A stretch of DNA of 8,221 nt from AC-32 sp035455445 (GTDB lineage Bacteria > Actinomycetota > Thermoleophilia > Gaiellales > Gaiellaceae), in the NCBI GenBank assembly GCA_035455445.1, contig DATIFC010000099.1, positions 1-8,221 on the forward strand, read 5' to 3'. Numbering within the stretch: the stretch's first letter is position 1; each line of letters begins with the position of its first letter. The notes beneath the pieces are model-generated. The model did not search any database and had not been told where the DNA came from. It worked only from the letters and a program-made list of their open reading frames with translations. The position numbers were made by a program, and so were the translations under genes. Shown piece by piece: positions 1-4,437 of this stretch.

Positions 1-758
1 CGGAGCTGGTGGGACGCGTTCGCGACGAATTCCCGCTGCGCCGCCAGCACGACGCCGACGCGTTCGGCCATGTCGTTGAAGGCCGTGGCCACCTCGCGCT
101 GCTCGGCCGCTCCCGCCGGCTCGGCACGTGCCTCGAGATCACCTGCCTCCAACCGTCGCGCGGTGGTGGCGAGGTTCCGGAGCGGCTGCGAGAGCGAGTT
201 CGCGAGAAACCACGCGAGCGCGAGCCCGACGATCATCGCGAACGCGCCGATCCCGATCAGCGCCAGCACGCCGCGCCGGATCCGGGAGTGGACGGCCGCG
301 AGGCTCTGCGTCACGCGGGCCACGCCGACGACGCGGCCGGTGTTCGTGATCGGCACCGCCGTGTAGAGCAGGTCCTGGCCGAGCGTCGCGCTGTGGCGCT
401 CGCCCTGGGCGCGGTTGCCGCGGAGCGCATCGGCGACCTCGGGCCGCGACCGGTACGACAGGCGCGGCGGCTGCGCGACCGTCGAGTCCGCGAGCAGGAT
501 TCCCCGGGGCGCGTCGACGACGATCACGCGCGCGCCGAGCTGCCGCCCCGAGCGCCGCACGAGCTCGTTCAGCTCCCTGCGGTCGCCCATGCTGCCCGAG
601 GCGCCTGCCGCGACGACGAACGCCTGGGCCGCGGCCTCGTTCTTCACCTCGGCGTCGATTCGCCGCGCGAGGTTCAGGGCCAGCGGCACCTCGAGCGCAA
701 CGATGATCAGCAGCAGCACGTAGGCGAACGCCCCGAGCAGCTGCGTGCGGAGGCTCAT
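1..758 (-). CDS. Sensor histidine kinase, N-terminal part (runs off the left edge)
   Basis: Membrane histidine kinase that should sense an extracytoplasmic signal and phosphorylate the adjacent response regulator. About 252 codons are in the window, read from the ATG at 758. The N-terminus MSLRTQLLGAFAYVLLLIIV gives a first membrane segment (about residues 7-27). An extracytoplasmic sensor region of about 130 residues follows, then a second membrane segment (about 164-186). A HAMP linker follows, with NSLSQPLRNLATTARRLEAG and FNDMAER. The sequence ends in the H-box FVANASHQL, with the phospho-acceptor His at about residue 250 (bases 9-11). The rest of the dimerisation domain and the ATPase domain lie outside the window. 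The start ATG overlaps the regulator's TGA as ATGA, so the two are probably translationally coupled. The sensor region shows no domain I recognise, so the stimulus is unknown. Confidence 0.9.
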   Translation of the reverse strand, partial: MSLRTQLLGAFAYVLLLIIVALEVPLALNLARRIDAEVKNEAAAQAFVVAAGASGSMGDRRELNELVRRSGRQLGARVIVVDAPRGILLADSTVAQPPRLSYRSRPEVADALRGNRAQGERHSATLGQDLLYTAVPITNTGRVVGVARVTQSLAAVHSRIRRGVLALIGIGAFAMIVGLALAWFLANSLSQPLRNLATTARRLEAGDLEARAEPAGAAEQREVATAFNDMAERVGVVLAAQREFVANASHQL

Positions 759-1459
759 CCCAGGTCGTCCGGCGACGAGAACCGGAAGCCGACGCCGCGC
801 ACGGTGTGGAGGTAGCGCGGCCGGGCGGGATCGTCGCCGAGCTTGCGGCGGATGCCGCTGACGTGGACGTCGAGCGTCTTCGTCGAGCCGAACCAGTTCG
901 GGTCCCAGACCTCGTCGATCAGCCGCTCGCGCGTCACCACCGAGCCGGCGTTGTGCATCAGCAGGTGGAGCAGCTCGAACTCCTTGCGGCTGAGCTCGAG
1001 CACCTCGCCCCCCAGCGTCACCTCGCGCCGTGCGGGGTCGAGTCGCACGTCCCCGACCTCGAGCGGACGCTCGTCGGACGGCTCCGGAGCCGCGGTGCGG
1101 CGCAGGACGGCGCGAATGCGCGCGACCACCTCGCGCCCGCTGAACGGCTTGACCACGTAGTCGTCGGCGCCGAGCTCGAGCCCCACCACGCGGTCGGCCT
1201 CCTCGCCGCGCGCGGTGAGCATGATGATCGGCACCTGCGAGCGCTGCCGCAGCTCGCGGCAGACGTCGAAGCCGGAGCCGTCCGGCAGCATCACGTCGAG
1301 CAGCACGAGGTCGGGGTCGCGCCGCGCCTGCTCGAGCGCCTCGGCGACGGTGCCCGCGAGCAGCGTGTCGAAGCCCTCGCTGCGCAGCGCCTCGGCCAGC
1401 GGCTCGACGATCGAGGTCTCGTCCTCGACGAGGAGAATCGTGCGCCTGGGCCTGCTCAT
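755..1459 (-). CDS. OmpR/PhoB-family response regulator
   Basis: DNA-binding regulator of a two-component system, 234 aa, the usual family length. The receiver domain (about 1-120) shows the acidic pair E12/D13, phospho-acceptor D55 in LLDVMLPDGSG, T82 in IIMLTAR and K104 in DDYVVKPF. The C-terminal winged helix (about 130-231) has the family pattern LSRKEFELLHLLM, VVTRERLIDEVW, TLDVHVSGIRRKL and VRGVGFRF. I chose the ATG at 1459 because the receiver fold begins right after it (MSRPRRTILLVEDE). The open frame extends to 1603 but that extension is low-complexity and crosses a strong hairpin. No clear Shine-Dalgarno sequence precedes the ATG. A CACAAT hexamer six bases upstream could be a weak -10 of a leaderless transcript. 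Its partner is the overlapping kinase. The targets cannot be read from the sequence, and assignment to PhoB, RegX3 or MtrA would be a guess. Confidence 0.95.
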   Translation of the reverse strand: MSRPRRTILLVEDETSIVEPLAEALRSEGFDTLLAGTVAEALEQARRDPDLVLLDVMLPDGSGFDVCRELRQRSQVPIIMLTARGEEADRVVGLELGADDYVVKPFSGREVVARIRAVLRRTAAPEPSDERPLEVGDVRLDPARREVTLGGEVLELSRKEFELLHLLMHNAGSVVTRERLIDEVWDPNWFGSTKTLDVHVSGIRRKLGDDPARPRYLHTVRGVGFRFSSPDDLG

Positions 1460-1475
1460 AGCGAGATTGTGACGC

Positions 1476-1508
1476 CGAGACGGCCCGGGGGAGAGCCGGG
1501 CCGTCTCG
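1476..1508 (-). terminator. Perfect 13-bp hairpin between two minus-strand genes
   Basis: Two 13-nt arms (1476-1488 and 1496-1508) are perfect reverse complements around a 7-nt loop, and nearly all pairs are G-C. It lies between the stop of the small secreted-protein gene (1527) and the start of the response regulator (1459). There is no U-run on either side, so it would be a U-less terminator of the kind often proposed in high-GC actinobacteria. It could instead be a structure in the regulator's leader, since the ATG is only 16 nt past the stem. Confidence 0.6.
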
Positions 1509-1526
1509 TGTTCGGGGGGACGGGGG

Positions 1527-1916
1527 TCAGTCGTCGCGCCCGTGGCCGCCGTGGCCGGGCTCACCGCCTCCGCCGCGGCCGGACTGGCCGGCGTGGTCGT
1601 CACCGGCGTCGTGGCCGCGGTTGGAGCCGCGGTCGTCGTGCCGCACGGTGGTCGTCCGCCCTGCCGCCGCGCAGCGCGGGTCTGACGCGTGCTCGGCCTC
1701 GTCGCACGGGCCGCGCAGGTCCTCGCCGGGCTCCTGGGCGCGCCCGCGCGCCTCGCGCCCGCGGCTCAGGTCGTCCTGGCCCGCGGTCGTCGCCGCCGCC
1801 AGCGGCAGCTTGCCGAGCGTCGGGCTGTTGGTCGAGTCGAGGCTCGTCACCGTGCCGGCGAGCGCGACACCCGCCAGCAGGAGGACGCCTCCGACGATTG
1901 CTGCCAGCTTGAACAT
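1527..1916 (-). CDS. Small secreted or membrane-anchored hypothetical protein, Gly/His/Asp-rich tail
   Basis: I do not recognise this 129-aa protein. It starts MFKLAAIVGGVLLLAGVALA, a short basic start and a hydrophobic core ending in an A-L-A motif (residues 18-20). That fits a signal peptide cut after A20, or else a single membrane anchor. The mature part is polar and charged and looks disordered. It has two cysteines, C71 and C82, that could form a disulfide, and a C-terminal stretch (about 95-129) dominated by Gly, His, Asp and Arg that might bind metal. The start at 1916 is favoured over the upstream frame extension to 2030 because the signal-like sequence begins there and GAGG lies six bases before the ATG. 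It sits upstream of the two-component genes on the same strand but is separated from them by a strong hairpin. It could be a target or accessory of that system. Its reality as a gene rests mainly on the signal peptide and the ribosome binding site. Confidence 0.6.
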   Translation of the reverse strand: MFKLAAIVGGVLLLAGVALAGTVTSLDSTNSPTLGKLPLAAATTAGQDDLSRGREARGRAQEPGEDLRGPCDEAEHASDPRCAAAGRTTTVRHDDRGSNRGHDAGDDHAGQSGRGGGGEPGHGGHGRDD

Positions 1917-1947
1917 CTCCTGCCTCGCTTTCTCCCTCGCGTTGCTT

Positions 1948-1959
1948 GCCTGTACAGGC
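1948..1959. promoter_or_regulatory. 12-bp perfect palindrome GCCTGTACAGGC in the divergent intergenic region
   Basis: A perfect 12-nt palindrome lies 31 nt before the ATG of the minus-strand secreted-protein gene and about 100 nt before rpmF. Its size and place fit an operator for a dimeric regulator acting on the minus-strand gene. No family is assigned, and a chance palindrome is possible. Confidence 0.35.
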
Positions 1960-2043
1960 TCGCTCGGGCCGGGTTCCGGGCGGGCAAGGCGAGGCGAAGA
2001 GGGCGTCAGCCCTCGGTAAAGGTTCGGCAAAGCGGGCTACGGC

Positions 2044-2049
2044 TATACT
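2044..2049 (+). promoter_or_regulatory. -10 box TATACT of the rpmF promoter, near-leaderless transcript
   Basis: TATACT matches the TATAAT consensus at five of six positions and ends nine bases before the rpmF ATG at 2059. Transcription would start within about three bases of the ATG, so the mRNA would be leaderless or nearly so. This agrees with the lack of any purine-rich ribosome binding site there. No convincing -35 box is visible; TTCGGC at 2023 is the nearest candidate, with a short 15-nt spacer. Confidence 0.6.
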
Positions 2050-2058
2050 CGCCCGCCG

Positions 2059-2247
2059 ATGGCCGTCCCGAAGAAGAAAACGTCCAAGTCCCGCCGCGAC
2101 AAGCGCCGAGCCACGCACCGGCTCGAGGCGCCGCGCGTGAACACCTGCCCGCAGTGCGGCCGCCCCAAGCAGCCGCACCGGATGTGCCCGAACTGCAGGA
2201 CCTACGGCGGCCGCGAGATCGAGCCGCTCCGCACGCCGGCCCCGTAG
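2059..2247 (+). CDS. rpmF: 50S ribosomal protein L32
   Basis: Structural protein of the large ribosomal subunit, 62 aa, the usual length. It begins MAVPKKKTSKSRRDKRRATH, the highly conserved basic N-terminus of L32. It carries a zinc ribbon with cysteines at 30, 33, 43 and 46 (CPQC and CPNC). This is the zinc-binding (C+) form of L32; some bacteria also carry a cysteine-free paralogue used under zinc shortage, which is not seen here. It is the first gene of the plus-strand cluster and ends one base before the TTG proposed as the plsX start. The rpmF-plsX linkage is classical and ties ribosome synthesis to membrane lipid synthesis. Confidence 0.97.
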   Translation: MAVPKKKTSKSRRDKRRATHRLEAPRVNTCPQCGRPKQPHRMCPNCRTYGGREIEPLRTPAP

Positions 2248-2248
2248 T

Positions 2249-3307
2249 TTGGACGGACGCACGAGCAGAGCTCGCGCGTCCTCTGAGGCGGTATCGCAAG
2301 CGACGCCTCAGATACGGATCGCCGTCGATGCGCTGGGCGGTGACCGCGCGCCGGAGGAGGTCGTCGCGGGCGCGCTCGAGGCCGCGGAGGACGGCATCCG
2401 GCCCGTGCTGTTCGGCCCGGCCGGCCTCGACACTGGCGGCCTCGAGCTCGTCGAGGCCCCGGACGCGATCGGGATGGACGAGAAGCCGGCCGACGCGGTC
2501 CGCGCCAAGCCGGACAGCTCGCTCGTCGCGGCCTGCCGAGCGGTCGGCCGGGGCGAGGCGGAGGCGGTCGTCTCCGCCGGGAACACCGGCGCGATGCTGG
2601 CCGCGTGCTTCGTCGAGCTGCGGCGGGTGAAGGGCGTCGCGCGGCCGGCGATCGCCGTCGTCATCCCCGCCAAGCACGGGCCCTCGGTGCTGATCGACTC
2701 CGGCGCGAACGCCGATGCCCGGCCCGAGCACCTGCTCCAGTTCGCGCACATGGGCGCCGTCTTCGCCGAGGAGGTGCTCGAGATCGGCGACCCGACGGTG
2801 CGGCTGCTCTCGATCGGTGAGGAGCCCGAGAAGGGCAACGCGCTCACGCTGGAGGCGCACGCGCTGCTCGCGGAGGCGGAGGGCCTGCGCTTCGGCGGCA
2901 ACACCGAGAGCCGCGACCTGCTGCTCGGCGCTTCCGACGTCGTCGTCTGCGACGGGTTCACCGGCAACGTCGTCCTGAAGCTGCTCGAAGGGACGATCAC
3001 GATCCTGCTCGACGCCCTGCGCGAGGAGATCGTCGCCACCCGCCGCGGGCGCGTCGGCGGGCTGTTGGTCCGCCCCGCCGCGCGCGGGATGCGCAACCGG
3101 CTCGACCCCGAGACCTACGGCGGCGCCTACCTGCTCGGCCTGCGCGGGCTCGCGGTGATCGCACACGGGAACTCGTCGCGGCGCGCGATCGCGAACGCGA
3201 TCCGCCTGGCCGCGCGGGGCGTGGAGCACGACGTCGTCGGCAGGCTCGCGCAGCGCCTGCCGGAAAGAGTGTTAGCATCCGCGCGCTCTGAAGCCCCCGG
3301 CAAGTGA
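2249..3307 (+). CDS. plsX: Phosphate acyltransferase PlsX
   Basis: Converts acyl-ACP and phosphate to acyl-phosphate, the acyl donor for the first step of phospholipid synthesis, at the cytoplasmic face of the membrane. The 352-aa frame shows the family pattern: RIAVDALGGDRAPEEVV (about residues 23-39), VSAGNTGAMLAA, DSGANADARPEHLLQFAHMG, LLSIGEEPEKGN, DVVVCDGFTGNVVLK, and a C-terminal YGGAYLLGLRGLAVIAHGNSS. The only usual start codon in frame is TTG at 2249, one base after the rpmF stop. It has no ribosome binding site and adds about 20 residues not expected in the family. Typical PlsX proteins begin near MRIAVDA, and here that methionine position is the ATA at 2312. The start is therefore uncertain, while the identity is not. 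acpP follows closely, with its ribosome binding site over the plsX stop, and supplies the carrier for the substrate. Confidence 0.95.
   Translation: MDGRTSRARASSEAVSQATPQIRIAVDALGGDRAPEEVVAGALEAAEDGIRPVLFGPAGLDTGGLELVEAPDAIGMDEKPADAVRAKPDSSLVAACRAVGRGEAEAVVSAGNTGAMLAACFVELRRVKGVARPAIAVVIPAKHGPSVLIDSGANADARPEHLLQFAHMGAVFAEEVLEIGDPTVRLLSIGEEPEKGNALTLEAHALLAEAEGLRFGGNTESRDLLLGASDVVVCDGFTGNVVLKLLEGTITILLDALREEIVATRRGRVGGLLVRPAARGMRNRLDPETYGGAYLLGLRGLAVIAHGNSSRRAIANAIRLAARGVEHDVVGRLAQRLPERVLASARSEAPGK
2282..2312 (+). repeat. Inverted repeat (hairpin) at the plsX start region
   Basis: TCTGAGGCG (2282-2290) and CGCCTCAGA (2304-2312) are perfect 9-nt reverse complements around a 13-nt loop, which itself contains TCGCAAGCGA. 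The right arm ends exactly on the first base of the ATA codon that aligns with the usual PlsX start methionine. It could attenuate transcription between rpmF and plsX, hide or present the start site, or be incidental. Confidence 0.45.
3270..3278 (+). promoter_or_regulatory. Possible extended -10 promoter for acpP inside the plsX 3' end
   Basis: TGTTAGCAT fits an extended -10 (TGn plus TANNNT) and lies 35 nt before the acpP ATG. This would leave a leader of about 28 nt that contains the ribosome binding site. It stands out as an AT-containing patch in very GC-rich sequence. A separate acpP promoter would make sense because ACP is needed in much larger amounts than PlsX. No clear -35 box is seen. 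Confidence 0.4.
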
Positions 3308-3313
3308 GGTGAG

Positions 3314-3559
3314 ATGGCAGCGTCGCGAGAGGAAGTGTTCGAGCGGGTCAAGGAAGTCCTGACGGAGCAGCTCGGCGTCGACGAGAACGAGATCACGGAG
3401 GATGCTTCCTTCCAGGAGGACCTCGACGCCGACTCGCTCGATCTCGTGGAGCTGATCATGGAGCTGGAGGACCAGTTCGGGATCAAGATCTCGGACGAGG
3501 ACGCGCAGAAGATCCAGACCGTCGGGCAAGCCGTCGACTACGTCTCAACGCACCAGTAG
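3314..3559 (+). CDS. acpP: Acyl carrier protein
   Basis: Carries growing acyl chains as thioesters on a phosphopantetheine arm during fatty acid synthesis and feeds PlsX and other acyltransferases. It is 81 aa, acidic, and has the expected four-helix ACP sequence. The attachment motif is DADSLDLVELIM, with S41 as the phosphopantetheine site. The ATG at 3314 is preceded by GAGGTGAG, a good ribosome binding site that overlaps the plsX stop codon, indicating coupled expression. RNase III coding sequence follows directly, in the +1 frame relative to acpP. Confidence 0.97.
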   Translation: MAASREEVFERVKEVLTEQLGVDENEITEDASFQEDLDADSLDLVELIMELEDQFGIKISDEDAQKIQTVGQAVDYVSTHQ

Positions 3560-3653
3560 CAAGGCCCCGAGCGGCCGGCCCGAGGAGCTCTCGCGGCTCA
3601 TCGACGGCCTGCCGGGCGAGCTGCTGGAGAACGTCTTCACGCACAGCTCCTGG

Positions 3654-4253
3654 GTGCCCGACCGCGCGTCCTCGTACGAGCGCCTCGAGTTCCTCGGCGA
3701 CAGCGTGCTCGAGCTCGCGATCGCGCGGGCGCTCTACGACCGGTACCCGGACTTCTCCGAGGGGCGGATGGCGAAGATCCGCTCGCACGTCGTCTCGCGC
3801 GCCTCGTGCGCAGTGGTCGCGCGCGAGCTCGGGCTCGGCGAGCGGCTGTCGGAGCGGGGGGAGCAGCAGGCGCCCGGCGACGAGCTCGAACGGCTCTCGC
3901 GCAACCGCAACGTGCTGGCGGCGCTGCTCGAGGCCTCGCTGGCCGCGCTCTACCTGCAGCACGGCTTCGAGCCGATTCGCGAGGCGGTGGTCGGGGCCTT
4001 CGACGGCCGCATCGAGTACGCGCTGACGAGCCACGTCGACCACAAGACCGAGCTCCAGGAGGAGCTCGCGCGGCAGGGAAGGCAGGTCGTCTACAACGTG
4101 CTGGACGTCAAGGGGCCCCCGCACGACCGCACCTTCACCTGCGCGGCCATGATCGACGGGCAGGAGGCCGGCGTCGGCACCGGCCGCTCCAAGAAGGCTG
4201 CGGAGCAGGCGGCGGCGCGGCAGGCGCTCGACCGGCTCGACGACGCCGCCTAG
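3654..4253 (+). CDS. rnc: Ribonuclease III (start uncertain, coding probably begins upstream)
   Basis: Cuts double-stranded RNA, including rRNA precursors and structured mRNAs. From the GTG at 3654 the protein is 199 aa. It has the signature YERLEFLGDSVLE (residues 8-20, matching E. coli E38, E41 and D45), SEGRMAKIRS (E. coli E65), and a C-terminal double-stranded-RNA-binding domain (about 129-197) with HKTELQEEL and GVGTGRSKKAAEQAAARQAL. Two things are odd. First, the frame upstream of 3654 encodes more conserved RNase III sequence, LIDGLPGELLENVFTHSSW, which includes the family's TH-S motif. However, no ATG, GTG or TTG exists in that frame back to the stop at 3453. Second, the metal-site Asp equivalent to E. 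coli D114 is Ala90 (VLAALLEA), while the essential Glu (E93, E. coli E117) is kept. It follows acpP with no gap and precedes the foldback element and smc. Confidence 0.92.
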   Translation: MPDRASSYERLEFLGDSVLELAIARALYDRYPDFSEGRMAKIRSHVVSRASCAVVARELGLGERLSERGEQQAPGDELERLSRNRNVLAALLEASLAALYLQHGFEPIREAVVGAFDGRIEYALTSHVDHKTELQEELARQGRQVVYNVLDVKGPPHDRTFTCAAMIDGQEAGVGTGRSKKAAEQAAARQALDRLDDAA

Positions 4254-4268
4254 CCGAGCCGCCTGCCC

Positions 4269-4389
4269 CGGGGTCAGGTCTTGCATTGCCACAGGGCCGT
4301 CAGAAGTACGTGACGATTCCTCCACCGCCCTCGTGGATGGAATGTTGCCGTTTCGGCGCCGAAATGCGTCAGTGCAAGACCTGACCCCG
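4269..4389. mobile_element. 121-bp foldback element with 17-bp terminal inverted repeats (MITE or REP-type)
   Basis: The ends are perfect 17-nt reverse complements: CGGGGTCAGGTCTTGCA at 4269-4285 and its complement at 4373-4389. Pairing can continue to 4288/4370 with one wobble. The interior can fold into further hairpins: CGTCA/TGACG (4298-4315), a 10-bp stem with one bulge (4316-4343), and the perfect palindrome TTTCGGCGCCGAAA (4351-4364). It has no coding capacity and is less GC-rich than its flanks. The size, termini and lack of a transposase fit a non-autonomous element moved in trans. From memory, GGGGTCAGGTCTTG-type ends occur beside IS200-like (Y1, RAYT) transposases in diverse bacteria; I cannot verify this here. 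No target duplication is evident. It fills most of the rnc-smc gap. Confidence 0.65.
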
Positions 4390-4422
4390 CTTGGGGCGCG
4401 CGGGGATATCCGCCGCACCGAG

Positions 4423-4428
4423 TAGCCT
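4423..4428 (+). promoter_or_regulatory. -10 box TAGCCT of a near-leaderless smc promoter
   Basis: TAGCCT fits the TANNNT pattern and ends nine bases before the smc GTG, exactly the spacing of the rpmF box. No ribosome binding site lies before the GTG. This supports a leaderless or nearly leaderless smc transcript separate from rnc. There is no recognisable -35 box. Confidence 0.4.
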
Positions 4429-4437
4429 CCCGCGCGC

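Noticed and set aside
1460..1603. N-terminal extension of the response regulator to an ATG at 1603
   Set aside because: The extra 48 residues are low-complexity, overlap the upstream gene's 3' end and cross a strong hairpin. The family normally begins at the receiver domain.
806..1912. Plus-strand open frame opposite the response regulator and secreted-protein gene
   Set aside because: The minus strand encodes a complete receiver and winged-helix protein. The plus-strand product is Arg/Ala/Gly-rich shadow sequence.
2006..3229. Minus-strand open frame opposite rpmF and plsX
   Set aside because: It is antisense to two clear housekeeping genes and has no protein-family features.
4269..4389. 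CRISPR repeat or rho-independent terminator reading of the rnc-smc inverted repeats
   Set aside because: There are only two inverted copies, not direct repeats with spacers, and no U-run follows the stem. A foldback element explains the symmetry better.
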